The translations under genes and the position numbers were made by a program. DNA of 64,000 nucleotides from an uncultured Oscillospiraceae bacterium (GTDB taxonomy: Bacteria > Bacillota > Clostridia > Oscillospirales > Oscillospiraceae), in assembly GCA_910585265.1 (NCBI GenBank), contig CAJUCA010000010.1:1-64000 (forward strand), read 5' to 3'. This document shows, piece by piece, positions 25,938 through 34,061 of this stretch; positions within the stretch are counted from its first letter, which is position 1, and every line of letters starts with the position of its first letter. The notes under the pieces are model-generated. The model was not told the origin of the DNA. It was given only the letters and a program-made list of their open reading frames with translations, and searched no databases.

Positions 25938-26717
25938 GTGGTCGAAAAACTCTTTGAAGAACTATGTGCGTTGGACGAAGTGGAAGCCCTCGCCTTGGGC
26001 GGCTCCCGTGCGGGAGAGCATTTTGACAAGGCATCCGATTATGACGTATATCTGTATTGCAGTGAGCCGATCCCGGAAGATGTTCGAAGGGATATCCTGT
26101 CCAAATACTGTTCCGTCATGGAGATCGGAAATCATTTTTGGGAGTATGAGGACAACTGCCGTTTGAACAACGGCATAGACATCGACCTGCTCTACCGGGA
26201 TCTGGACGCCTTTACCTCCGATGTGGCGCAGGTCGTGGAGCAGTTTCAGCCCTGCAACGCATACACTACCTGTATGTGGTACAACCTGCTCACCTGTAAG
26301 GTGATCTATGACCGGGAGGGCCGTCTGGCCCAGGCAAAGGAGCGGTTCTCCGTACCCTATCCCTCTGAGCTGCGGGAGAATATCCTGGCCCGCGGCTGGC
26401 AGCTGCTCCACAGCTCCATGCCCGCCTATGATGCGCAGCTTATCAAAGCGGTGAAGCGGGGTGACATGGTGAGCATCAACCACCGTGCGTCAGGTTTTTT
26501 GGAGACCTATTTTGACTTCCTGTTCGCACTGAACCGTGAGGCTCATCCGGGGGAAAAGCGGCTGATCCAGCTTTGCCGTGAGCGGTGTGCCGTGCTGCCT
26601 GCACACTTTGAAGAAAACCTGGAGCGGCTGCTTCTCGACTTGTACCATGCCCCCGGACAGGTGGCGGCGGATCTCCAGACGATGATCTTGGAGTTGGAGA
26701 AGATCTACCAACCGTGA
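25938..26717 (+). CDS. Nucleotidyltransferase-fold protein (cargo)
   Basis: About 259 residues from GTG 25938; ATG at 25899 or 25872 would extend the N-terminus. The minimal nucleotidyltransferase motif is present: LGGSRAGEHFDKASDYDVYLY (GGS then DxD), with a third acidic residue in GIDIDLLYRD. The C-terminal half is helical, as in DUF4037-type or aminoglycoside nucleotidyltransferases. It lies on the strand opposite to all neighbours, between primase and relaxase, so it looks like inserted cargo. It may modify a small molecule, tRNA or protein; antibiotic resistance is possible but not shown. Confidence 0.78.
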   Translation: MVEKLFEELCALDEVEALALGGSRAGEHFDKASDYDVYLYCSEPIPEDVRRDILSKYCSVMEIGNHFWEYEDNCRLNNGIDIDLLYRDLDAFTSDVAQVVEQFQPCNAYTTCMWYNLLTCKVIYDREGRLAQAKERFSVPYPSELRENILARGWQLLHSSMPAYDAQLIKAVKRGDMVSINHRASGFLETYFDFLFALNREAHPGEKRLIQLCRERCAVLPAHFEENLERLLLDLYHAPGQVAADLQTMILELEKIYQP

Positions 26718-26741
26718 GCAGTGAGGAGCAGACCTCGAAGG

Positions 26742-28184
26742 TCAGCCCATGGTCTGCTCCTCATGATCGTCTGGCCTGTGACCCATGGCAATCTTCTTCT
26801 CACGGATCTTCCGCTTGAGCTTGCTGTCCACCGCAACCCGCATCCCGGTGGCAGACTGCGGGTGCTGCTCCTGGAAGACGCGGGCCATGTGGTAGAGCAG
26901 CGAGGACGTGGCATTGAATACTTGACCAGCAGTTGAAACTTTGGCCTTGGCCTGAACCGGGGGAGCGGCGGGCTGTGGGAGCGGTGGTGTATCGTCATCC
27001 GTTGACACGGATTCCGCCGCCTGCTCTGCTTCGTCCGTTTTCATGGATTCCACCACCTGCTCCACCTCGCCCAGCCGCACCGCCTCCGCAATGACAATAT
27101 TTTTGATCCGCTTGAACTTCTTCTGCTGAGACAGTGGAACGCGCTCCAGATCGTCCTTGTAGGTGCGCAGGACTTCTTCCCGTTCCTGATACCACAGGTC
27201 GTAGGCTGCGGCGACGCGGGGATCTTTCTCCAGCTCATCCACGATCTGATCCGTCAGGGATTTCAGCGCTGGCGGCAGATACCCGTACTGCTTTTTGCCG
27301 GAGCAATTCTGGAGACGCTTTGCCAGCTCCAGCATCAGCAATTCGATGCGCTGATTGCCCAGCGTTCCGGTTTGCACCTCCGAGACCAGCTGACGCATGA
27401 CCTCCTCTGCGTCCTCGGTGAGTTCATCCCGCCGCTGGGTCTGCCTCTGGTAGATGGCGATCAGGTCTTGCTGAAAAATCTCCTTTGCCAGCATGGACTT
27501 GATGTCCGCGATGCCGGACTTGGTGAGGAAGCCAGACTTGCCGTCCGCGCTGTAGCACACCATGTGGACGTGCGGGTGGTGACCCTCATCGTGAAAGGCA
27601 GCGTACCAACGGAACTGGCTGTAGGGGATCTTCATCGCCTTCGCCATATCCATGGCGTGATTGGAGAGCAGCTTGCGCCAGCGGGCGGCGTTGTCGTAAC
27701 CCAGCCGTGCCGCGTCCTCCCGCCGCAGGGAGATGATGGGCAGCCACACCACGCCGGGATGTTGCGCCACCTCATCCGCTACCTGGGAGAGCACCAGCGG
27801 ACTGTCACCAGCGGTGAACAGACCGTGCGACCCCAGCTTCTGCACACGGGGACGGTTGGCGATGTAGTCCACGTAGTTCTCACGTTTCGCGATTGCCTCG
27901 TAGTTGTCCTCGATGGCGCGGGTGATGAACTCGGATGCGTTGCCCCGCGTAGGCGCGGCCTGGTAGTCCGCATACTCGAACAGCTCCCGGCTGGACGGGA
28001 AGTCCCGTAGGAGACGCTCCACCATCCTGGCCTGTTTTTTCGTGACGGGCTTCCCAGCCGAACCGGGATCGACGCGCTCCACACCTTCGCGGGTGGAGAT
28101 GTAGCCCACGTAGTTGCTCAAATGGGCGGCGGCTTTCACACCGCCGCCCTTGATGTGCGGGCACTTGAAAATGACGCGCGGCGT
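26742..28184 (-). CDS. Conjugative relaxase, MobP-type
   Basis: 480 residues if translation starts at 28184. The relaxase domain has the metal triad HDEGHHPHVHMV near residue 200, and the N-terminal block KCPHIKGGGVKAAAHLSNYVGYISTREG is typical of Tn1549-like relaxases. The C-terminal half is charged with helical segments. The conserved N-terminus extends upstream of any ATG/GTG: GGAGGTGG sits seven bases before an ACG codon (28184-28182) that opens the conserved TPRVIFKCP. A GTG at 28139 would delete 15 conserved residues. It nicks oriT and pilots the strand. Confidence 0.92.
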   Translation of the reverse strand, partial: TPRVIFKCPHIKGGGVKAAAHLSNYVGYISTREGVERVDPGSAGKPVTKKQARMVERLLRDFPSSRELFEYADYQAAPTRGNASEFITRAIEDNYEAIAKRENYVDYIANRPRVQKLGSHGLFTAGDSPLVLSQVADEVAQHPGVVWLPIISLRREDAARLGYDNAARWRKLLSNHAMDMAKAMKIPYSQFRWYAAFHDEGHHPHVHMVCYSADGKSGFLTKSGIADIKSMLAKEIFQQDLIAIYQRQTQRRDELTEDAEEVMRQLVSEVQTGTLGNQRIELLMLELAKRLQNCSGKKQYGYLPPALKSLTDQIVDELEKDPRVAAAYDLWYQEREEVLRTYKDDLERVPLSQQKKFKRIKNIVIAEAVRLGEVEQVVESMKTDEAEQAAESVSTDDDTPPLPQPAAPPVQAKAKVSTAGQVFNATSSLLYHMARVFQEQHPQSATGMRVAVDSKLKRKIREKKIAMGHRPDDHEEQTMG

Positions 28185-28325
28185 AAAAGACCACCTCCGT
28201 GTTTGTTACTTCTCTGAGTTAAAAATCTTAGAGAGAATACCTTCAGGCCGGTTCCCTGTGACCCATGGCTCGGTCCAGCGGAAAGGCGCAGCACCCCCCT
28301 GGCGGACGATCATTTCTTGTGCGCA

Positions 28326-28733
28326 CTACTCCTCGCCCTGATGTTTCACCAGCGTGTCCTTGAACGTGATCGCGCCGTTCGTTTTCTTGACCTCCTGGAC
28401 ACACCGCCAGCGCAGCGCGTCCAGCTGGGTGCTGTCGATCTCCAGCCCCGCCGCCAGCACGTTCATCATCATGCTGATCTCCACCGTGAGCTTGAACAGC
28501 AGCCGTGCGATGCGATCCTCGCTGCACTGGATGGTGCCCCGCATAGCGTGGACAAAAATCGGCGGCAGGAACTCGGTGGTATCCTGGGTGGTGAGATAGG
28601 CGCAGTAAAATCGGAGCGCCTCCTCTACGAATTCGTTCTGGCTCCGGCAGTTTGCACCCGGCATGGCTGCTTTGATTTTCCTGTCGGTATCCGGGTCGAT
28701 CCGCATCAGAAACTTTACTTTTTCTTCTGCCAT
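28326..28733 (-). CDS. MobC-like relaxosome accessory protein
   Basis: 135 residues, with GGAGGTT seven bases before ATG. The N-terminal VKFLMRIDPDTDRKIKAAM...SQNEFVEEALRFY is a ribbon-helix-helix DNA-binding pattern. The rest is helical (FKLTVEISMMMNVLAAGLEID). Proteins of this kind help the relaxase open oriT. It lies one gene upstream of the relaxase, separated by 141 bp that contain no clear gene. The putative oriT lies just upstream. Confidence 0.82.
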   Translation of the reverse strand: MAEEKVKFLMRIDPDTDRKIKAAMPGANCRSQNEFVEEALRFYCAYLTTQDTTEFLPPIFVHAMRGTIQCSEDRIARLLFKLTVEISMMMNVLAAGLEIDSTQLDALRWRCVQEVKKTNGAITFKDTLVKHQGEE

Positions 28734-28915
28734 TTATGAACCTCCTCGGCCAAAAGTGGATTTGATAACACTTTTGATACCTGAATAACTGCGGCAACCG
28801 CCGCAGTGCTTGCTCCGCTGATAACAGATTTGATTGCATCGTCCAAAAAGTGATGGCACCCGGACGTGGTGGAAAGATGATTCAAAGCCGTTGAAAGCTC
28901 TGCAAAACCGTATTC

Positions 28916-28960
28916 CCGCCCCGCGTTGCGGGGCGGTGTGTCAGGCGGTGATATCACCGC
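28916..28960. other. Putative origin of transfer (oriT)
   Basis: Two symmetrical elements lie close together upstream of the MobC-like gene: a 9-bp perfect stem CCGCCCCGC (28916-28924) / GCGGGGCGG (28928-28936), and the 16-base palindrome GCGGTGATATCACCGC (28945-28960). This is the expected place for a nic region in this element class. The surrounding 28734-29265 has no other supported gene. Confidence 0.5.
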
Positions 28961-29265
28961 TTTATCCCGCTCAAAAATCGAACCTTCTGTTTTGCCCTCA
29001 AAACCCCGTCCACCGGGCCCTCCTGGGCGGTGCAAAAGGGGCGGCGGCGAGGACTAAAATCCCTGTCCCGCCACGTTTGCCCACAAAGGGACCAACGCCG
29101 CGCCCCGCCACCCCGGAGGGGCACGGGGGCCACTTCGCCCGTGGAAGGCCAACAAGCCCCCTCAAACGGGCAAACAGAGGGAGACAGGGCGAGACAGGGC
29201 AGAGCCGTCCTGCGGATGCGGAACGGCCCTCTGTATTGCCCTGGCGGGCGGTCATACTTTACCGC

Positions 29266-29811
29266 TCACAGGCACGGCCCATCCTGCGGTCCGGACAGTT
29301 TCTGGCCTGCCTGGAACGCGGCGTGGACATCATCCAGCTCTGTGTGGAGCCCATCCGCCAGCTTGGCGGTGTTGGGCCGCAGGGTGGTCAGGAGCAGATC
29401 GTCCAGGCCGCACATCTCCGTGACCGACCGTGCGGTGTTCAGCAGCGCCTGCCGCTGCTCCGGGGCGCACTCCTCCCGTGCGGCCGTGCTGAACAGAGTC
29501 CAGACCAGACCCATCTGGGTCACCGCGTCCGGCACGGTATCCAGCTGGCACGTGTCGATCAGGTTGGGCAGGTTCGTGCCGTCCGCCACAAACTTTTCGG
29601 CGCTGGCGATCTCCATGTCCAACCAGGCCAGCAGGGTTTCACCGTCATTGCCCAGACCATGGACCGTGTGGAGCGCCTCCAGTGCGGTGCGGAAGCCCTT
29701 CATGCAGTCCGGCATCTCAGTCTGCACGGTGTCCAGCATGGACACCGCTTCGTGGGCGATCAGGGTGCAGACCTCAATGGGGGTAAGGGACGTTTGATTG
29801 TTGGTGTTCAT
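29266..29811 (-). CDS. Uncharacterised ICE protein
   Basis: 181 residues from MNTNNQTSLTPIE. It is all-alpha in appearance: long helices with Leu/Ala heptads (CTLIAHEAVSMLDTVQTEM; LIDTCQLDTVPDAVTQMG). No catalytic motif, signal peptide or membrane span. Last of the small-gene run 31558-29266, upstream of the oriT region. Function unknown. Confidence 0.65.
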   Translation of the reverse strand: MNTNNQTSLTPIEVCTLIAHEAVSMLDTVQTEMPDCMKGFRTALEALHTVHGLGNDGETLLAWLDMEIASAEKFVADGTNLPNLIDTCQLDTVPDAVTQMGLVWTLFSTAAREECAPEQRQALLNTARSVTEMCGLDDLLLTTLRPNTAKLADGLHTELDDVHAAFQAGQKLSGPQDGPCL

Positions 29812-29934
29812 TTTGTGCATCCTCCTTCATTTGATTCGGGGCTGGCAACACCATGCCACACCCGGCCCCGGATATCCATTCAGCAAAGCCAACGAAATCA
29901 TTGGGGTAGCTTTCAGCAGAACCAACAGCGGGGA

Positions 29935-30405
29935 TTACATCGCGGGCCCCACGGGCGGCCCCACCTGGGATTCCTCGCAGCGGATCGCCCTGGGTTCCAG
30001 GTATTTGATGAAGATACCCAGCCGCTGTTCCCATTGCAGGCAGTCCTGTTGGCTGGCGTGCCGCGCGGCAACACACACATCGCGGATGGCGTAGACATCC
30101 TGGCAGCCCACCGCATCCAGCGCAGAGAATCTGCCCTGATCCAAGTCGATGTCCAGCACGGCTTTCATGCGGCCCGTGCCCTGGCGCAGCCCGTCCGCGC
30201 ATTCCCAAAACTCGTCTGGGGTGATCGCCATCGCCGCAGGGATGGCTTGGACAAACCGCCCGGTGGAACTGCTTTTCCGCAGCAGGTAATCCCGCAGGCG
30301 CAGGGCAGTGTGGTATGCGTCCATGGCGGCATTGCCCTCCGCCAGCAGATGATCCGTCCGGCCATCCTGGGTGACGCGGAGTGCTGAGAAGCGGCGTGGG
30401 TTCAT
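29935..30405 (-). CDS. Uncharacterised ICE protein
   Basis: 156 residues, start ATG overlapping the stop of the upstream small gene by 4 bp, so translationally coupled. Helical, with AMDAYHTALRLRDYLLRKS, an acidic central part and a C-terminal Pro/Gly tail. No known motif. Mobile-element accessory gene of unknown role. Confidence 0.65.
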   Translation of the reverse strand: MNPRRFSALRVTQDGRTDHLLAEGNAAMDAYHTALRLRDYLLRKSSSTGRFVQAIPAAMAITPDEFWECADGLRQGTGRMKAVLDIDLDQGRFSALDAVGCQDVYAIRDVCVAARHASQQDCLQWEQRLGIFIKYLEPRAIRCEESQVGPPVGPAM

Positions 30406-30656
30406 GCGCCGCCCTCCCGCTCAGGCGGTACGGCGCGCTCCTTCGGTGCGGGCCGGGACGGACGCCGGGGCCTGGCTGGGGGCGCGGCACGGCTGTCCAG
30501 GAACTCCCGCACCGGCACGGGCACGGTCTGCTCGTAGAGCTGCGCCAGCGTCTCCTCCAGCCGCACCTGTGTGGAGGTGCCCTCCTTCTTCAGCGAGAAC
30601 TCCAGCGCGCTCAGCTTGTCCTCGTCAAAGGACAGGGCGATGTTTACTTTTTTCAT
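30402..30656 (-). CDS. Small RHH-like or DUF6103-type protein
   Basis: 84 residues. The N-terminal half, MKKVNIALSFDEDKLSALEFSLKKEG then VRLEETLAQLYEQTVP, resembles small ICE proteins with a beta-helix-helix layout; the C-terminal 30 residues are Pro/Arg-rich. A GGAGACG-type site precedes it. Possibly a DNA-binding accessory protein; the family name is from memory and uncertain. Confidence 0.6.
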   Translation of the reverse strand: MKKVNIALSFDEDKLSALEFSLKKEGTSTQVRLEETLAQLYEQTVPVPVREFLDSRAAPPARPRRPSRPAPKERAVPPEREGGA

Positions 30657-30706
30657 GTCATTCGTCTCCTTTCAGAATGTGTGGAACTCAAAACGCTGCG
30701 CACCTC

Positions 30707-31558
30707 CTACGGCGTCATATCGCCCATGGCCTGCTCTGCGTCTTGAAAATTTTCGTAGTCCTCATTGAACCGTTCCAGCTCCTCGGGCGCCACATCGGTG
30801 AGCACCACCTCCAGCCCCTCCGAGGACGGATAGATCTCCGCCACCCGCGCGTCCAGCAGGGCGGTGTAGTCCTCCTGTCCGGTGGGGGTGAGTTCTTGCA
30901 GGAACTGCGCCAGCACTGACGTGCGCGCCTCCTCATGGGTGAGGAACACCAGCCCGCCGCCCATCAGCAGGGGCAGGACGTCCCGCACCCGGAGGCCCGG
31001 CTTTTTCTCATCCACACTGCCCTTGAACCCTTTGCAGAACTCCGGGTGGAAAGTGGTTTCGATGGCGCCGCTGCCGATCTCCACCGCCGCCACTTCGGGG
31101 CGGCGCTCCAGCGTCTCTTTGAGCATGGTATCCAGGCCGCTCCCCTCGGGGATGATCAGCCCGAACTTCTCCGCCAACTCCTCGCAGTAGACACACCAGT
31201 AACCGCTGGCGGTGTGTTCGGTGCCCTGATGTACGATGTGATCCGCAGCCCGCTCCAGCTCAGCGTTTAAGATGGATCTCGCCTGCGGCAGATAGGCCGC
31301 GTACCTGGCGCGGGCGGTGCCCTCGGAGTCCACCAGCACACCGTCCGGGCGACCCCCGGCCAGCACCAGCACACAGCCGGTGACGCCGTCCCACCGGTGC
31401 ATCAGCTCGGCGCTGTCCGCAAGGAACGCCTGTTCCTCCTGGGGGTCGATCAGGAAGGCGTCGAACTCCGGACCGGAAAGCTCCACCACCTTTTCCACCT
31501 GGCACCAGGACGGGCGGAGCCGTTCCAGATGACGGATCAGGTCTGCTTTGATTTTCAT
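30707..31558 (-). CDS. Uncharacterised ICE protein (DUF6329-like)
   Basis: 283 residues. It contains GVTGCVLVLAGGRPDGVLVDSEG followed by RYAAYLPQARSIL, and a mid-protein WCVYCEELAEKFG segment. No signal peptide or membrane span; acidic C-terminus (NEDYENFQDAEQAMGD). It follows the M23 hydrolase gene by 13 bases and is co-transcribed. Function unknown. Confidence 0.68.
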   Translation of the reverse strand: MKIKADLIRHLERLRPSWCQVEKVVELSGPEFDAFLIDPQEEQAFLADSAELMHRWDGVTGCVLVLAGGRPDGVLVDSEGTARARYAAYLPQARSILNAELERAADHIVHQGTEHTASGYWCVYCEELAEKFGLIIPEGSGLDTMLKETLERRPEVAAVEIGSGAIETTFHPEFCKGFKGSVDEKKPGLRVRDVLPLLMGGGLVFLTHEEARTSVLAQFLQELTPTGQEDYTALLDARVAEIYPSSEGLEVVLTDVAPEELERFNEDYENFQDAEQAMGDMTP

Positions 31559-31571
31559 GCCGCGCTCCTCC

Positions 31572-32633
31572 TCACGGTAAATAGTATCTCGGGTTTGTCC
31601 GCTGTCCGTTCACCCGCACCTCGAAGTGGAGGTGCGGCCCCGTCACCCGCCCGGTGGCCCCGGACAGGGACACCACATCCCCGGTCTGGACGGTCTGGCC
31701 CTCCCGCGCCAGCAGGCGGGAGTTGTGGCCGTACAGGGTGAGCAGGCCGTTCCCATGGTCGATCATCACGCAGTTCCCATAGCTGCCGTTGTAGCGGGAC
31801 ATCGTCACCGTGCCGCCCAGCGCCGCCCGGATGGGCGTGCCGGTGGGCACCGCCAGATCCATCCCGGTGTGGCCATTGTCCCACCTGCCGGTGATGGGGT
31901 CGACGCGCCCGCCGAATTCAGAGGTGACAATGCTCCGCCAATTGGCCCCCACCGGGGAGCAGAAGCCGTCCGCGCCTACGAAGGGCACGCCGTCATCACC
32001 GGGGATGCCGCCCTCCGGCGTGGTGGGGTAGCCGTACTTGATGAGGCTGTACACGCTGTCCGCGTTGGCCTTCTGCTCCTCGGAAATTTCAACGCCCAGC
32101 GAGGCGGTGAGATTGGCGTACACCGTGGCCATGTCCTCAATGGGGATGGCCACGGTGTAGATTTGCTCCACCTGGATCTCGTTGCCGTCCTCGTCCGTTG
32201 TGGTGACGGTGCGGGTGCGGATTTCGCTGGTGGCGAAGCAGTGGGCGAACTGGGCGATGGGCGGGGCCTCGCCGCCGAAGTACAGAGAGAAAAACACAGC
32301 CTTGACCCGGATGGGGTCGAGGCTGTTCCCGTCCTCCATGTTGGACTGGATGGCCGCGATGGCCTCGTCCAGTTCGGCAAAGTGTTCCCGCGTCGCCTCG
32401 ATGCACACACGGTACTCGGCGGGGATATTGTCGGGCAGGGGGCCGTCCTGGAAGCAGAGCTGGGCGGCGGAGATGTTGTGGTCCACCGTGCCGGAACCCA
32501 GCACGCACAGCAGGGCCATCACCACGATGATGGGGGAGAGGATGACCACGACGACCCAGCCGATCCCCTTCCGGGTTTTCTCGTTGGAGAGTAGGGTGAC
32601 GGTGGCTTTCGCCACGGTGACGGGATCAACCAA
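31572..32633 (-). CDS. Membrane-anchored M23 peptidoglycan hydrolase (VirB1-like)
   Basis: 353 residues. One N-terminal membrane span (about residues 24-46, VVVILSPIIVVMALLCVLG) is followed by a helical stalk with TxDEDGNEIQVEQI. The C-terminal LytM/M23 domain carries HTGMD and HLHFEV zinc ligands. The enzyme cuts peptidoglycan peptide bridges to let the conjugation channel through the wall; in other ICEs this is CwlT. Start overlaps the upstream gene's end by 8 bp. A second wall enzyme is encoded at 50108-50830. Confidence 0.88.
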   Translation of the reverse strand: MVDPVTVAKATVTLLSNEKTRKGIGWVVVVILSPIIVVMALLCVLGSGTVDHNISAAQLCFQDGPLPDNIPAEYRVCIEATREHFAELDEAIAAIQSNMEDGNSLDPIRVKAVFFSLYFGGEAPPIAQFAHCFATSEIRTRTVTTTDEDGNEIQVEQIYTVAIPIEDMATVYANLTASLGVEISEEQKANADSVYSLIKYGYPTTPEGGIPGDDGVPFVGADGFCSPVGANWRSIVTSEFGGRVDPITGRWDNGHTGMDLAVPTGTPIRAALGGTVTMSRYNGSYGNCVMIDHGNGLLTLYGHNSRLLAREGQTVQTGDVVSLSGATGRVTGPHLHFEVRVNGQRTNPRYYLP

Positions 32634-34035
32634 GGGTCATCCCCCCAATCTCAGGCTGGGAAAGTTCCTGATCCTCAGCTTGGGCCTGAAGCCCCTGCCA
32701 GTGCTCCCGCAGGGATTCCAGTGTGTCGTTTACCCGCAGACCGTGGTTCTGGACTTTGGCCCATTCCTCATACTCGCCCAGATCCATACCCTGATCCAAC
32801 AGGATTTGTCCCGCGTCAAGGCATCCGAACTCCACGCAGGCGTGAAGGGAATCGAAGCTGTCCGCGCTGACGTGCAGTCCCATCTCCAGCAGGTGCGCGG
32901 GCTGCCATTTATCGTTGTGGGTACAGCAGTGGCGGATAACCTCCGCGAAGCAGGCGTCGGCATTGAACCCGCCCTCGGCCAGCTTACCAGAGGAACTGTA
33001 GTCATTAGCCCGAACCGCATCCAGCAGCAGGAAATACGGCGCGGCCTTGAACTGCTCCTGCGTAAGCTTCATCACAATGTCGGCGGCGATCCATTTGTGA
33101 TCCTGGTAGGCGTAATGGGCCATCTCCCCGTGGAAGGACGGGACGAGGCATTCCGCACGGACTTCCGCCTGTTCCAAAAGAAACAGCACCTTTTCTCGGT
33201 CGGCAATGTCGACTGCCTTTTGACAGGCGGTGCGGTAGGCCGGTTCAGAGAACCGCTCCGCATCTGCCAGCAGCAGGGCGCTCATCTTCCGGCCCACATC
33301 GCCGGGGCGGCCCGCCGCCTCAATCAGCAGATCGTCCGCATGATCCTTCAACAGCTTGGGATACAGCTCCTTAAAGACGGACAGATCCCCATCCCGAATA
33401 GTCAGAACCGCCTTGTCATAGCCGGCCATGCGCAGGGGCCGCTGGCCCACCGTGTCCATATAGCCTGTGATGCTCCCGGTCACGCGGCGCAGGAGCTGCT
33501 CGGTCTGGGACATGGCATCCTCCTGCCGTTCCCGCTGTTCCACCAGCGCCTCGATGATGGTGCGCTGCTCCTGCTGGCTCAGATGCAGCACCGCGCCGCC
33601 AGTGTCCTCCTCCACACCGCCGATCTTCATATACCGGGCATGGGTAGCTTCGCCGCCGTGGAACGCCTTGGTGATGGCGGAGGAAATCAAAAACATCCGA
33701 TCCAGATCATCCCCGCTCTCGCCCAGGGTCTTACCGGTGATGAAGCTCTTGGTGACGGGCTTGCCGTCCTCGTACCACTTGAGGTACACATCCAGATACA
33801 CGCCCTCGCTTTCGCCGTAGTCGGTGGTGCAGAAAATATCCGCGTCTTTCGGAATTTCACGGTCATTTTCCCACTCGTCATCCATCAGAAAATACTCATC
33901 AGGGAGATAGCCCATCCCCTCCAGACGGTGCTTCAGCTCCTGAAACACCTCCTCGGCAGTGGGCTGGCCCGCATATGCCAGCCTGCGGGGATCTTCTTCG
34001 GAGGGCTTCCACCGCTCCAGTTCGATAATGTCCAT
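32626..34035 (-). CDS. Large uncharacterised ICE protein, ankyrin-like helical repeats
   Basis: 469 residues. The N-terminal 150 residues look globular with alternating beta segments. The remainder is helical repeats suggestive of ankyrin-type or related solenoids (SVFKELYPKLLKDHADDLLIEA; SLHACVEFGCLDAGQILLDQG). It ends in IGGMTLG, where the GGNGGNATG coding forms the ribosome site region for the M23 gene. Lies between virB4 and the M23 hydrolase. Function unknown; assignment of repeats is tentative. Confidence 0.6.
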   Translation of the reverse strand: MDIIELERWKPSEEDPRRLAYAGQPTAEEVFQELKHRLEGMGYLPDEYFLMDDEWENDREIPKDADIFCTTDYGESEGVYLDVYLKWYEDGKPVTKSFITGKTLGESGDDLDRMFLISSAITKAFHGGEATHARYMKIGGVEEDTGGAVLHLSQQEQRTIIEALVEQRERQEDAMSQTEQLLRRVTGSITGYMDTVGQRPLRMAGYDKAVLTIRDGDLSVFKELYPKLLKDHADDLLIEAAGRPGDVGRKMSALLLADAERFSEPAYRTACQKAVDIADREKVLFLLEQAEVRAECLVPSFHGEMAHYAYQDHKWIAADIVMKLTQEQFKAAPYFLLLDAVRANDYSSSGKLAEGGFNADACFAEVIRHCCTHNDKWQPAHLLEMGLHVSADSFDSLHACVEFGCLDAGQILLDQGMDLGEYEEWAKVQNHGLRVNDTLESLREHWQGLQAQAEDQELSQPEIGGMTLG

Positions 34036-34061
34036 GTTCTATGATGCTCCTTTCTCTGATT

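Noticed and set aside
28715..29035. 106-codon minus-strand frame upstream of the MobC-like gene
   Set aside because: It covers the putative oriT palindromes and the MobC ribosome site, has no ribosome site of its own and no motif.
28834..30387. 517-codon plus-strand frame
   Set aside because: Antisense to three minus-strand ICE genes, Arg/Pro/Gly-rich with no motif.
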